A stretch of DNA of 64,000 bases from Yponomeuta sedellus (taxonomy: Eukaryota; Arthropoda; Insecta; Lepidoptera; Yponomeutidae), in NCBI GenBank assembly GCA_934045075.1, contig OW203722.1, positions 23,034,879-23,098,878 on the forward strand, given 5' to 3'. The first letter of the stretch is position 1, and the number at the start of each line of letters is the position of its first letter. This document shows positions 1 to 10,261 of the stretch, piece after piece. Made by a program: the position numbers and the translations under genes. The notes below the pieces were generated by a model that saw only the letters and a list, made by a program, of their open reading frames with translations, was not told the origin of the DNA and ran no database searches.

Positions 1-166
1 GTAGCTCAGTGGGTAGAACCATTGACTGGCAAGCGAGAGCCCCAGGTTCGATCCCGAGTGCGGGCATGTACCAATGACTTTGTTTAATTTCAAAGTTACG
101 TACATTTGCGAATTTTAAGTCGCAATACCACACGCTAACGGTGAAGGAAAACATCGTGAGGAAACC
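1..166 (+). repeat. SINE-B copy, cut by window edge
   Basis: This is a tRNA-derived SINE. An A-box-like GTAGCTCAGTGGG is followed by a B-box GGTTCGATCCC. The family body then runs through CATGTACCAATGACTTTG to GTGAAGGAAAACATCGTGAGG. The same body recurs near 14.2, 40.3, 41.3, 47.9, 54.1 and 62.5 kb. The 5' end lies outside the window. Confidence 0.75.
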
Positions 167-200
167 CGCAGCTTGGTTGGCTCCACACGTATTGACTAGT

Positions 201-255
201 CTTTCCTGTGGGCTAGGCCGACTAGGCTGTCAGGATGGTATAGGTGCTGGGCAAG
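201..255 (+). repeat. Rep-M dispersed repeat fragment
   Basis: A block of about 55 bp (CTTTCCTG..GGCTAGG..GAC to GTGCTGGGCAA) recurs in the same orientation at 16450-16502. Its class is unknown. The rest of 167-397 shows nothing recognisable apart from a short ATT run near 390. Confidence 0.5.
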
Positions 256-397
256 CCTACACCATCTATAAAAACCATGACCCAGGCACTACAGCGTCGG
301 AGTGGTCCCTTCACCCATCTAGTGTGAGTGAAGATACCACTGGACGCTGTATAAATCATCTCATTAAGTAGATGCAAAAAGGCCAATATTATTATTA

Positions 398-735
398 TTA
401 TATCCCGACTACTGGGGCACGGGTCTCTTCCTGCATCGCAGGATGGTTAGGCAAGTCAGGGTTGGTGGAAGACCGTAAGACAGTGGCGGGCCTTACTGTC
501 AGAAGTAATCAAGCCGCCCATAAGGCCTGTGACATGTCTCAACGACTGGCATTACATGTCAGCTGTCACCAACTGCTTAGCGTGCCTTGTGAAGCTCGGA
601 AAAAAATGTCACTAGCAGTAGTCACGGGACGGTCACCCATCTTGAACCTGACCGCGCCAATTGTTGCTTAACTCTAGTAATTGGTTCCAATCACTCGGTT
701 TGACTAGGCCACGAGCGCTACAGAATGCACGGGCC
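398..735 (+). repeat. Rep-D copy
   Basis: Rep-D is a repeat of about 350 bp. It runs from a CCCACTGCTGGGGCACGGG-type start, through GGTTGGTGGAGGATTGTAAG, to TGACCGCGCCTGTTGTTGC and GGCCACGAGCGCT. This copy has a short internal deletion near 450. Open frames through it are not conserved between copies, so I treat it as a non-coding mobile repeat. Confidence 0.75.
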
Positions 736-1083
736 CAATGGAATCGGTAGAAATTGTCCACTTGTTATAAGGCATGAGCCCTCTCTTAGATAATAGCTGG
801 CTGGGAACTGGTTAAAGATTCCTGGCTTTAGGCTTGCCGCAGGAGGAATAGCAACATCTGTGGAGAAAAGTTCTTATAGTTTCACGAACAAAGCCCAAGG
901 TAGTTGGTCTTTTCCGCGTTCTCTTCCGAAGTTTTCCGATTTTTCTTTCGCTGGCCTGTTGGATACTTATTGTTCCCCTAGTTGCTCTTGGACCCTTCAA
1001 CGACAAATACTAACCCCTGCGCCATCTTATCATTAAACCCGATCTTTGTCAAAGTCAAAAGAATTTTCGTTATCGTTATCGTT
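736..1083. other. Unannotated stretch
   Basis: I see no family repeat or coding signature. The only notable sequence is a TATCGT-type short repeat just before the next Rep-D copy, near 1070-1085. Confidence 0.5.
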
Positions 1084-1440
1084 ATCAACCCTTGTATGTC
1101 CCCACTGCTGGGGCACGGGTCTCTTCCTGCATCGCAGGAAGGTTAGGCCATACTCCACCACGGGGGCCAGGTCCGGGTTGGTGGAGGATTGTAAGACAGT
1201 GGCGGGCCTTACTCTCAGAAGTTATCAAGCCGCCCATAAGGCCTCTGACATGGCTTAACGACTGCCATTATATGACAGCCGGCACCAACGGCTTTACGTG
1301 CCTTGCGAAGCACGGAAGCGCTCGGAAAAATGCCACTAGCGGTAGTCACGGGACTCTCACCCATCCCGTACCTGACCGCGCCTGTTGTTGCTTAACCAAG
1401 TGATTGATTCCAATCACTCGGTTCGCCTAGGCCACGAGCG
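1084..1440 (+). repeat. Rep-D copy, near full length
   Basis: This is one of the most complete Rep-D copies. It runs from AACCCTTGTATGTCCCCAC just upstream to CTAGGCCACGAGCG. It contains the GC-rich palindromic start CCCACTGCTGGGG and the family body. A LINE-E tail follows directly. Confidence 0.8.
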
Positions 1441-1514
1441 ATTACCCCCTATAATAGCACAACGTGGCGCTCTTTAAGGGAGGGCTATGTCCAGCAGTGG
1501 ACTAGTATAGCCTG
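1441..1514 (+). repeat. LINE-E 3' tail fragment
   Basis: The sequence GGCGCTCTTTAAGGGAGGGC followed by CAGCAGTGGACTAGTATAGC matches the conserved coding end and tail of LINE-E (see 12074-12375). Only the last 70 bp or so are present, typical of 5' truncation. Confidence 0.65.
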
Positions 1515-1860
1515 ACGACGAACCAACAGGCGGGCAAAATTGATAAATTAAAAACTGAGTTTTTTCAAAAACCTATTTAGAGGCTAAATAATAATGAGTT
1601 TTTTCATTTCATTTAGTGAGAAATATTGCATCCCATCTATCACCCAAGCGCAATCAAGTCTTTTCCCGGCCCTATTATGAAATTCACAGCGCACACCCCT
1701 TCCGTACGGAGGAGCAGGTAACTCGGCGCAGACTATTCTAGCTCGGCCGCGGCATCGCGTGACGTGGAGGCTCCACAATCACCGTGAATCAGCGCACGTA
1801 AGGCGCTGGCGCAAGTCATATTTGAAAAATATAGGTTCCTTATTGGGTACCCAAAAATAT

Positions 1861-2037
1861 TTAAAAACCTATTTAGAGGCTAAAAATTTCACCCATGCCG
1901 GGATTCGAACCCGCAACCTCTGGCTATCCGTGCCAGAGGTCGTATCCATGCTCGGCATGGGTGAAATTTTTAGCCTCTAAATAGGTTTTTAAATTTGTTC
2001 CTTAGCACGGGTTAGTGCATTAAAAATAAAAATAGTA
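1861..2037. mobile_element. SINE-A insertion with internal inversion and 13-bp target duplication
   Basis: The flanks carry a perfect 13-bp direct repeat TACCCAAAAATAT at 1848-1860 and 2038-2050. Between them lie about 95 bp of SINE-A in reverse orientation (starting TTAAAAACCTATTTAGAGG), then the SINE-A 3' portion in forward orientation ending in the A-rich tail. An inverted 5' part joined to a direct 3' part inside one target duplication is the signature of twin-primed retrotransposition. Confidence 0.85.
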
Positions 2038-2227
2038 TACCCAAAAATATACTAGTCATTTGTAATCATCGGATGCCTTACCCTTTTTCTTTCTCACACT
2101 GCGACAAAGCATCTGGCGTCGAACGTCTTTAAGGCGTTGTACTAACTAGCGCCACCAATGGAATAAATCATATCTTCTTTTATAAGGTATTTTAGGAAAA
2201 AAATAACCACATACATTTTAAATACCT

Positions 2228-2575
2228 CCAGTTGCATCACACTCAGTTTGGTTTCAAACCTGGGCTTTCGACGGAAAGTGCCATTCTTAGTCTCAAACGC
2301 ACTGTAGGATACTATATTGATAGGCAAACCCCGGTTCTGGCATGCTTTTTGGATCTGTCCAAAGCTTTTGATCTTGTGTCATATGACGTACTTTGGAGAA
2401 AAATGGAAGAGGTGAACGTGTCAGTAGAAGTTGTCAATATTTTGAAATATTGGTACTCGTACTCAAAGCCGTCATCTGAATAATCCTTAATATTAAACTG
2501 GAATGCGGAGCGAGACAAAGGGGGTTAACCTCGCCAAAATTGTTTAATTTGTATGTGAACGCTTTGATCGTTGTT
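2228..2575 (+). pseudogene. LINE reverse-transcriptase fragment (decayed)
   Basis: The translated frame 2232-2483 contains HHTQFGFKPGLSTESAI and a FLDLSKAFDLVSYDVLW motif. These are the conserved reverse-transcriptase block in which the LSKAFD aspartate is catalytic. Beyond the stop, frame-shifted remnants resembling a NLAKIV.LIC-type block continue to about 2575. No YADD box, endonuclease or tail is left. It is an inactive internal fragment of a Jockey/CR1-type non-LTR retrotransposon; the clade is not certain. Confidence 0.75.
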
Positions 2576-2846
2576 ATTTATCTGAAATAAAGCAAAACAA
2601 TACAATAAATTTTAATGAATATAGTAGTTTTTTTAGTTCATGTCGCCAGCAGATCGCAATGAATCATGTACATTCTCTGTTTACTACTATAAGGCCTGTA
2701 GCCTGCAGTAGGACTTCTTAAGGCGTATTGTGCAGTTACAGTATAGAAGACTTGTTCAACCAACGGTTTTTAATAGTTCGCAGTGTTTAAAATGGTTGTA
2801 TTGCAGCCATTAAAAAATTACCTGCATACTAAAAGGAAGCGCTCTC

Positions 2847-2935
2847 GTAGCCTAGGCGAACCGAATGATTGGAATCAATCACTTGAGTTAAGCAACAACA
2901 GGCGCGGTCAGGTACGGCATTGAAGGATTGAGGAT
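2847..2935 (-). repeat. Rep-D 3' fragment
   Basis: Reverse-strand end of Rep-D, from CGCTCTCGTAGCCTAGGCGA to AACAGGCGCGGTCAGGTACG. Only the last quarter of the repeat is present. Confidence 0.7.
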
Positions 2936-3395
2936 TAGCCATTTCAAAATTAATTTTTACATGTATTGGTGCAGTTACTCAAAAAATTGCACATTTAAAA
3001 CAGTACAGTCACTAAAGAAAGCACGTTTACCGGTACAGTCGCGATTAATGTCGTTAAAAAAATGCTTGACCTAGGTCAATACAACGTTATCGCCATCGCT
3101 CATGACACAGGCGGCTCACAAAGAGCACGGGTGTGTTTTATGCAAAGCAACCTGCTAATTGTGTCGGTTCTCTAGAACTGCGGCTGGAGCGAGCCCGCCT
3201 TTCCGACCCGACTTAGGGCCAACTTAAACCGGCCACGTGAAATATATGAACTTAATTTTGCAGTGCTTAAAAGGGCTCTAATTAGAATAGAAAATCATTT
3301 ATTCGAATAACACAACACACATAAAATCTTAAATAATAACAACATGGACAGTTAAATAACACACTTAAGGTAAGAAATACCAATAATTAAAGTAG
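2936..3395. other. Unique stretch, no gene seen
   Basis: No repeat family is recognised. The stretch includes a perfect palindrome TGACCTAGGTCA (3067-3078) and a CACGTG hexamer near 3233, either of which could be a chance regulatory-site match. Confidence 0.4.
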
Positions 3396-3405
3396 TAGTT
3401 ATGAA

Positions 3406-3790
3406 ATGAAAAGGTTTTATTCAAAGTCGCGCAGATACTGCGGCTTAATGAACATTACAAGTCAAACTAGGTGTCTATTGCAAAATCTGGATCATTTTGG
3501 AGAAAAAATGGACAAAAAAACTCCAAAGTTAGTCTTTTCAAATTCCTTAATTAACAGAATTTACACAGATTCTACAAAACTCGTGAATTTTACATGCTTG
3601 AATTCCAGACATCATTGCCATCTAAATAATCCTTAATATTATAGTAGCTCTTTTGGCACAAAGTGTACTTTACACATTTTTTGAACCGCGCTTCAGTCAA
3701 ACTTAATATATCTTCAGGGATTTTATTGTAGAAGCGTATACAATGCCCCATGAAGGATGTATTAACTTTTGCCAGCCTAAATCTTGGGAT
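3406..3790 (-). pseudogene. LINE-F 3' end, including C-terminal coding remnant
   Basis: On the reverse strand, 3793-3590 encodes a short C-terminal remnant with NTSFMGHCIRFYNKIPEDIL. An untranslated region follows, ending AATAAAACCTTTTCATTTCA (reverse of 3403-3422). The same 3' end is seen at 6.0, 7.3, 40.9, 47.2 and 49.9 kb. It is a 5'-truncated, non-functional copy of a Jockey/CR1-like LINE. Confidence 0.75.
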
Positions 3791-3890
3791 CAAAAGTCGC
3801 GGGTTCGAGTCCTGGCATGGGTGGAATCTTTAGCCTCTAAATAGGTTTTTAAAATGGTCCTTAGCACGGGTTAGTGCATTAAAAAGAATA
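3791..3890 (+). repeat. SINE-A copy, 5'-truncated
   Basis: B-box-containing GTCGCGGGTTCGAGTCC, then GGTGGAATCTTTAGCCTC, AAATAGGTTTTTAAAA and the long 3' extension TCCTTAGCACGGGTTAGTGC with an A-rich tail. It starts inside the tRNA-like part. Confidence 0.8.
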
Positions 3891-3896
3891 TAATTA

Positions 3897-4098
3897 AGCC
3901 CATACTCTCTCTTTCTGAGAGAAAGCTGGTGCCTTGCAGTAAGACGTATTTCGGTCACTCAAAAATAATTGCACTTTTAACGGTACGGTCGAGATTAAGC
4001 TTGATAACTAATCCGGACCTGGCTCCCGTGGTGGAGTATGGCCTAGACCTTCCTCAGGCAAGAGACCCGAGCCCCTCGGTGGGGACATAATGGGTTGA
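3897..4098. repeat. SINE-B and Rep-D fragments
   Basis: 3897-3960 matches the SINE-B end (AGCCCATACTCTCTC, GAGAGAAAG, TTGCAGTAAGACG). 4012-4098 is a reverse-strand Rep-D start (CCCGTGGTGGAGTATGGCCT to GGTGGGGACATA). 4099-4320 has no recognisable content. Confidence 0.55.
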
Positions 4099-4320
4099 TG
4101 ATCATGATTGACGGTAGTTTATTGAGCCTAGTTATTTAGTTGAGTAATGTTAACGTGAGTCGGTTGTTGGCCATCAAGAGATTTGGTTGTTATAAATGTC
4201 TGCCTTTGACCGTGGTACATGCAACGTCAAGCGTAGCGGCAGGAATTAAAGCTAAATACTAGCATTTGCGTGAAAGACCTTCAAGGCCGAGATTCATAAA
4301 ATATTTATATATGTCATAGG

Positions 4321-4738
4321 TTTAAAAACCTATTTGGAGGCTAAAAATTTCACCCATGCCGGGATTCGAACCCGCCACCTCTGGCTATCCGTGCCAGCGC
4401 TCTACCAATTGAGCCAATGGGCGACTCACGTATCATGTGGGTACAGTGATATCATTTCGATGTAAAACCTAACTGCAAAGTAGGTAGTCGGGGCTGTAAG
4501 TGTTGCAATTTGCAAGCCAGATGTCGCTGCCTGTACGTAATACAGAGAATAGTGTAAAGAGGTTCGAAATTTCACTGATGCCGGTGAGTCGCCCATTGGC
4601 TCAATTGGTAGAGCGCTGGCACGGATAGCCAGAGGTTGCGGGTTCGAATCCCGACATGGATGAAATTTTTAGCCTCTAAATAGGTTTTTAAATTTGTCCT
4701 TAGCATGGGTTAGTACATTAAAAATAAAAATAGTATAA
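4321..4738. mobile_element. SINE-A head-to-head pair
   Basis: 4321-4430 is a reverse-orientation SINE-A tRNA part beginning at the recurrent TTTAAAAACC breakpoint. 4431-4738 is a long forward copy. The forward copy begins near ATCATGTGGGTACAGTG, then the family leader (CTGCCTGTACGTAATACAGA), A-box TTGGCTCAATTGG, B-box GGTTCGAATCC and the extended 3' tail. It belongs to the subfamily with CCCATTGGCTCAATTGGTAG. Confidence 0.75.
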
Positions 4739-5011
4739 TATTTTTTTTTATTTCGTTTTAGTTTAAAAGGACAAGTGACCAATTGACCATGTCACCGTCA
4801 TGAATTCTATGCTATAAAGTTATGTACAATAGCCATGACTAACTAAATTTATTCCAGCCTGAATTGTACTTTTATAAAACAGGCCCCAGATAAATAAATG
4901 TAATCTCCATTAGACCAATTAAATGCGCAACCAAAAATTACTCAAACTGCATCAGACGATGGTTTTAGAGGAATCGTGTTTTTATGAATAACGATACGAT
5001 TTACGATATTA
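4739..5011. other. Unannotated AT-rich stretch
   Basis: A T-run follows the SINE tail; no coding or repeat signature is seen. Confidence 0.4.
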
Positions 5012-5135
5012 ACCCTTGTATGTCCCCTCTGCTGGGGCACGGGTCTCTCACGGACATACAGTACCCGACCGCGCCTGCTGTTGCTTAACCCAAAATATTG
5101 ATTCCAACCACTCTGTTCCACTAAGCTACGAGCGC
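5012..5135 (+). repeat. Rep-D copy with large internal deletion
   Basis: The Rep-D start (TTGTATGTCCCCTCTGCTGG) is joined directly to the Rep-D end (CCGACCGCGCCTGCTGTTGC), removing about 230 bp. Confidence 0.7.
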
Positions 5136-5164
5136 TTCAATCAATCAATCCATTATAAAATTAC

Positions 5165-5262
5165 AATGTTATGTTATGTTGTGTCGTGTCGTGTCGTATA
5201 TTGTCGTGTCGGGTCGTAACGCGTCGTGTCGTTTTGTGATATGTTGTGTTTTGTTATGTTAT
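5165..5262 (+). repeat. Degenerate TGTCG/TGTTA minisatellite
   Basis: A pentanucleotide array built from GTGTC, GTATT, GTAAC and ATGTT variants. It runs from TATGTTATG to TTGTTATGTTATC and was probably formed by slippage. Confidence 0.7.
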
Positions 5263-5683
5263 CAAAAATTTAAAAGTATCAACATTACAAGTAAGTACAC
5301 TGATGGCGCCTCTTAAAAATTAATAATTGTTATTAGCGATTCGCCCCGACTGGCCTTTGAAGTCACATGCAAATTATTGCAATATGATGTTTCAACTTCA
5401 TATTTTGGGATTAATTGAGTTGGCATCTCGTTAGTCGGTAATGGATCCGTATTAACAGTTTGCCACACAACATTTCGAGTAGATTTGGTCTGATACGAAT
5501 ATTATTACGCAACAAGCCATTTAAATAATCCAAAATCTGTAAATAACCTTTTTATTTTTTAATATTAACTGTAAATTTTCACATTTTATTACGATTTATT
5601 ATAAATGCATTGTATCTAGTTATAAGACCAATGAAAAATTCCAAACGTTAATAAATAAATAATTCCAATACATACATAATCTC
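5263..5683. other. Unannotated AT-rich stretch
   Basis: No feature is recognised. Confidence 0.4.
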
Positions 5684-5750
5684 ACGCCTGTATCTCAGAG
5701 GGGTAGGCAGAGACCAGGGACTGCCACTTGCCACGATCCTGACAGATCTC
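5684..5750 (-). repeat. LINE-G 3' end fragment
   Basis: Reverse-strand match to the LINE-G coding end (GGCAAGTGGCAGTCCCTGGT, TCTGCCTACCCCTCTGAG). Fuller copies are at 34.6, 46.7 and 48.6 kb. Confidence 0.65.
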
Positions 5751-5867
5751 CTAATATAATTATTACAATAATGATTTTTTATTGCACAAGACACAAATTA
5801 TATGGTACAAATACGTATTTGATAACATTTTCTAGCATTTTTGTAGCATTTATGCTTATTCACTACC

Positions 5868-5985
5868 ACGGATTGGCGATTGAAGCCCTGAGGTATGTGA
5901 ACACCTCAGACACTCGGGTTTCCTCACGACTTTTTCCTTCACGGTTAGCAATTGGCATTGCTACTATTATTTCAGAATCAATGTT
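5868..5985 (-). repeat. SINE-B fragment
   Basis: Reverse-strand SINE-B body with CTCAGACACTCGGGTTTCC and TTTTTCCTTCACGG. The tRNA-like head is missing. Confidence 0.6.
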
Positions 5986-6029
5986 TTGAGATCATTATTA
6001 AAATGACAATGTGGTCTGGAATTAAAGCC

Positions 6030-6212
6030 AGTACAATGTATGAGTTCTATATTTTATAATAATTATGCAAACTATGTTAATTAAGGACTTTGAGGTTTGG
6101 AGTTTTTTTGTCCAAAATGATCTAGATTTTGAAATGGGCACCTAGTCTGGATTGTAACGTTCATTAAGCCACAGTTTCTGGGCTACTTTGAATAACACCT
6201 TTTCATTTCATT
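6030..6212 (+). repeat. LINE-F 3' untranslated end
   Basis: The forward LINE-F tail runs from about GTACAATGTATGAGTTCTAT through CTTTGAGGTTTGGAG to GAATAACACCTTTTCATTTC. A TTC-rich short repeat follows. Confidence 0.65.
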
Positions 6213-6227
6213 TCATTTGTTTTTGTA

Positions 6228-6595
6228 GTTTTAGGGTTCCGTACCTTAGGAAGAAAAAGGAACCCTTGTAGGATTACTTTGTTGTCGGAGTAGATTTCTA
6301 TTTAAAAGCCTTGGAGGTATCGATTTAAAATTCGTACCGTATAGGTACTTAGTCACTGGAAAATGTCAAATTAAAATTTGCAATTTTGCGAACATTCTAC
6401 TTTAATATAGAAAAAAACCTGCAAATTATATTTTTGTATTTAAATCATTAATATTCGGGAAAAAGTTCGGGAAAAGCTCAAAAAACTGAGACTGGATTCC
6501 TAAACCATTTATAATATTTAAGTACATACTTACGAATTTACGCGGAGACCTCGGTGCCCGAGTCGAGTTCGCACTTGGCCGATTTTTAAAAGCAG
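6228..6595 (-). repeat. Rep-J copy
   Basis: The copy is bounded by GGGTTCCGTACCTTAGGAAG on one side and CGAGTTCGCACTTGGCCGAT on the other. It is the reverse complement of the better copy at 41569-42099. The middle is diverged. Confidence 0.65.
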
Positions 6596-6895
6596 CGCAA
6601 AACCTCAAAGCTTTTTAGTGTAAAAATACTAAAAAATACACATATTTTCTAATACTTTTTTTCTTTTCTTTTTCGTGTCACTCATTGTATAATATTCATG
6701 CTATCACCGCCACTTTTTATTATTGTGGCTACCTTAATTTTACTCATTTTCCGTGAGTTACAGTTCTGTCCTCAATAAATGGCATATTCGGATTTTTGAC
6801 TAAAACTCAGAGGTAAAATAAAATACTCGAAAAATACTTATGCCACACACAACTCCGCAAAATCTTTTGCAATGGGGCACTTGCGTGTCATTAAG

Positions 6896-7071
6896 ATTGG
6901 ATTGACATTGCTATTAAGCCATCAAAAAAAAAAAAAACAATATATATAGATATTCATTTATTTTAAAAATATATATATATATATTTTTTTTTTGATGGCT
7001 TAATAGCAATGTCAATCCAATATATATATATATACATATATATTTGACGGCTTAATAGCAATGTCAATCGT
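6896..7071. mobile_element. Small inverted-repeat element plus an extra terminus
   Basis: 6896-7021 has terminal inverted repeats of about 35 bp (ATTGGATTGACATTGC and its complement) around an AT-rich core of TA repeats. A third copy of the same terminus (GGCTTAATAGCAATGTCAAT) lies at 7045-7071, separated by a TA-rich spacer. There is no coding capacity, so it would be a non-autonomous DNA element. Confidence 0.65.
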
Positions 7072-7245
7072 ATAATTACCAGTGATAATTATAGATAATT
7101 TCATTTGATTGATTTATTTTCTATTTCTTACAATGCACGGAACATTCTCTTAAAATATGAAAATATACATAATATTACCAACTTTAAAACTGCAGGCAGC
7201 TAACACAATGTATATACTTGAAATAAACATAAATTTTTGAATCCC

Positions 7246-7650
7246 AATATTTAGGCTGGCAAAGGTTAATACATCCTTCATGGGGCATTGTATACGCTTA
7301 AAACAAAAAAAAAACAATAAAATCCCTGAAGATTATATTGAATTTGACTGAAACGCGGTTCAAAAAATGTGTACAGTACACTTTGTGCCAAAAGGACTAC
7401 TATAGTATTAATGATTATTTAGATGACAATGATGTCTGGAATTAAAGCATTTAAAGTTCATGAGTTTTGTAAAAATTGTGTAAACTCTGTTAATTAAGAA
7501 CTTTGAAAAGACTAAGTTTGGAGTTATTTTGTAAATTTTTTCTCCAAAATGATCTAAATTTCGACATAGACACCTAGTTTGACTTGTAACGTTTATTAAG
7601 CTGCAGTATCTGCACTACTTTGAATAAAACCTTTTCATTTCATTTAATTT
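7246..7650 (+). pseudogene. LINE-F 3' end, coding remnant disrupted
   Basis: Forward equivalent of 3406-3790. It encodes the same C-terminal remnant (GGCTGGCAAAGGTTAATACA onward) but is disrupted by an A-rich insertion near 7300-7317 (AAACAAAAAAAAAACAAT), and it ends TTGAATAAAACCTTTTCATT. It is an independent 5'-truncated insertion of the same family. Confidence 0.7.
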
Positions 7651-8859
7651 CAATGATTTTAAAAGCACCCTGTATTTCAGCTTTTGATAATTCCAACACC
7701 ATTTCTCTATTTTTACCTAGGACTTTCACCGAGTTCCTAGGACAAAATCCGTGTGCCCTTTCTTCAAATCGATGGATTTCCAACATAATATATTTTTGTT
7801 AGTTCATTTCTATTGGGAATTTCACTTCTACAGCCACGAAACGAAGAAAAAGCTAAAGATCTGTTACAGTTATAACCCTAAAAAAATGTTCTTACTTTTA
7901 CTCGACTGCGAATATAGAGGAGCGCAATGTTTTTATCACGTTTTGTGTATGTTTTTACAAGTCAAGTGGCTGGACCGATGTGAGTGAAAATTTACATATC
8001 ATTATTAAAAACTTAACGAAATGTAAAATAAGAAACTTACTAACGGAACGTGTACTAATAAAAGTCTTAAATTCAATCCAAATAATTTATTACAGGCGTA
8101 TGTCCTTAAGCAAATTAAAAACATACAATTTAAATAAAATTAACGGGATCCAAGTATGAGGTTCTGTATGAATGTGTATATTAAGTAAACAGGTATTGAA
8201 TTCGTAAACAAGACAAGAAAACAATCCTGTTCTTACAAATTCCTTCTCTAAGGTTAACTAAAAGAATTCTCTGACAGAGATAAACTCGCCTTTGTACATG
8301 CTATTTCTCGTGTAATGTGTTATGAAAAGTATAATTATTTTTAACAGGCGGGTTTTTTAGAGATTTTTTTAAGAATTTCCACCCTAAGATCGGGCAAACA
8401 AATTCAATTTAACGCTCCAGCCAAGCCACTGTAACAGAGGTCAATTAGGAGAGGGAGAAAAACTTCGATAACAGATGTTAATTACAGCTCGGGTACGTAC
8501 AGTCACTAAGTAGAATGACGTAGAAGATTCGGTCCGGCGCGCGTAGCATGAGCGCCATTTTTTCTATCCGGAACTGTCATTGATACTCTCCATAGTAATA
8601 AAAATGTGAGACAAGCGGTATCTCTACGTATGTAAACATGAAACGAGTAAACCTCTCTTTTCGCGCCCTAAAATTTAACATAAATAAATAGATTTAGTTT
8701 TACCTATATCTAAGGATATTTCCGAGTTGCATGTTTGATTTTTTTTTTCTTTTTCTAAATTTATAATGTAAAAAATTTACGTTAGAAATTTAGATACGGG
8801 GTTTCCTAGTGTGGGTGTCGCCAGTAAATGTAAACTTAGATTAGTTATATTGCAAATAA
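7651..8859. other. Unannotated stretch
   Basis: AT-rich. The open frames of 60-78 codons here carry no family motif. A short GC-richer patch (8520-8570, GGTCCGGCGCGCGTAGC) has no recognised identity. Confidence 0.4.
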
Positions 8860-8933
8860 ATATTTTTATCTTTTTTTGTCTTATCTAGATGACCATCCAT
8901 TCATCTAGATAAGATAAAAAAAGATAAAAATAT
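8860..8933. repeat. Long hairpin (33-bp arms, 8-bp loop)
   Basis: The arms 8860-8892 and 8901-8933 are reverse complements with one mismatch. Each contains TCTTATCTAGATGA or its complement. The loop is CCATCCAT. Confidence 0.8.
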
Positions 8934-8939
8934 GTATAG

Positions 8940-9060
8940 ATAAAGAACACTTTATTGTACATAAAAAAGGAAATTACACAGATATTTCTTAACCTAAAAG
9001 TACAGACGGCGGACTTATCACTTAAAGTGATCTCTTTCAGACAACCTTTGGATGGGCTGG
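8940..9060 (-). repeat. SINE-H-related repeat
   Basis: The pattern AAGAACACTTTATTGTACA.. to ATCTCTTTCAGACAACC resembles SINE-H at 11693-11835. 9061-10261 has no other recognised content beyond a lone B-box-like GGTTCGATTCCCG at about 9575. Confidence 0.45.
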
Positions 9061-10261
9061 AGAAATATATTGGAGAAGGAAGTAGATGTACAAATAAATC
9101 AGAATATTTCAGATACATATGAATAAAACATAATTAAGAAAATAATTATACTAACCCTAAATAGATACATACAAACCATAAATAGAGAAATAGAAACTGA
9201 TATAAAAATATATATTTTATATAAATACGTACATTTATAGGCATAACAATATATGGACAGGACATAAATAGAATAACAACAATCGCAGAACAGTACTAAC
9301 AGTATAAATAACAGCAAAAGTTTCACATAACACTAGCGAGATAGTATTCTTTTACCATAGTTTTAAAAATGAGTAGGGACTTTGCTTTCCGTACTTCCAC
9401 TGGCAGACCATTCCAGAGAAAGATTAAAAACAGAATAAAAAAAAACACTTCTGAAATGCAGCCTCGCAGGCTTCTTCATTTTAGACATCATGTTTCATAC
9501 AGACATTTACTGCTTAAGACCTACACAATCGATATCTAAATAGAAAGAGTGTGGATTTTTTTTTCAAAAAACCGGGTTCGATTCCCGAAAAGAGTACAGA
9601 TGTTTTTTAAAATGTATGAATGCAGTTTTTGTTTTAAAATGTATGATATCAAAATCGATGACATGGTTCCTCAGAACAGATCTTCGTATGTCTTATAGTT
9701 TCAGACTTTCCCATACTATATTCCTTTCCTATACCCAAAGAGTGGGTACAGGCTTAAATACCACGCGTAAGTAAGCCCGCAGCATATTGGCAATGACAAT
9801 TCTGAAGGTCTGATTAACTAACATTTCGTACATGCGTGTAACATGTAAACACGCCAGAACCTTGTCGCATTAACCTCTTCTAGCCTTATGTATCAGAAGT
9901 TAACTATTTTGACTTTGACAAGGTACTAAGTGCATACATGCTAGAGCACGTCACTGTCTTTAAAAAATCTAGACATTACAAACGCTGAAACAGTTACTCG
10001 CCTGAATAAAACTACAAAACGATTTAGCACAACTTTCTTAAACCCTCGTGAAACGTCTCAGTTTTAGGATCACTAATCCATCAAACTTCGGCCGGTGGAG
10101 ATCGTAAAAACTCGTAAACACTCAGCACTTCTCGGAATTCTCAACTGCTTCTCTACTCTGGAAGTGCAAAAACTAATCCTCTATTATTTCTTAACTAACT
10201 GTGCCTCGCGGTGTTCATCATCGTTCATTCATTCATCAATCATTACTTAACAACTAATTTA

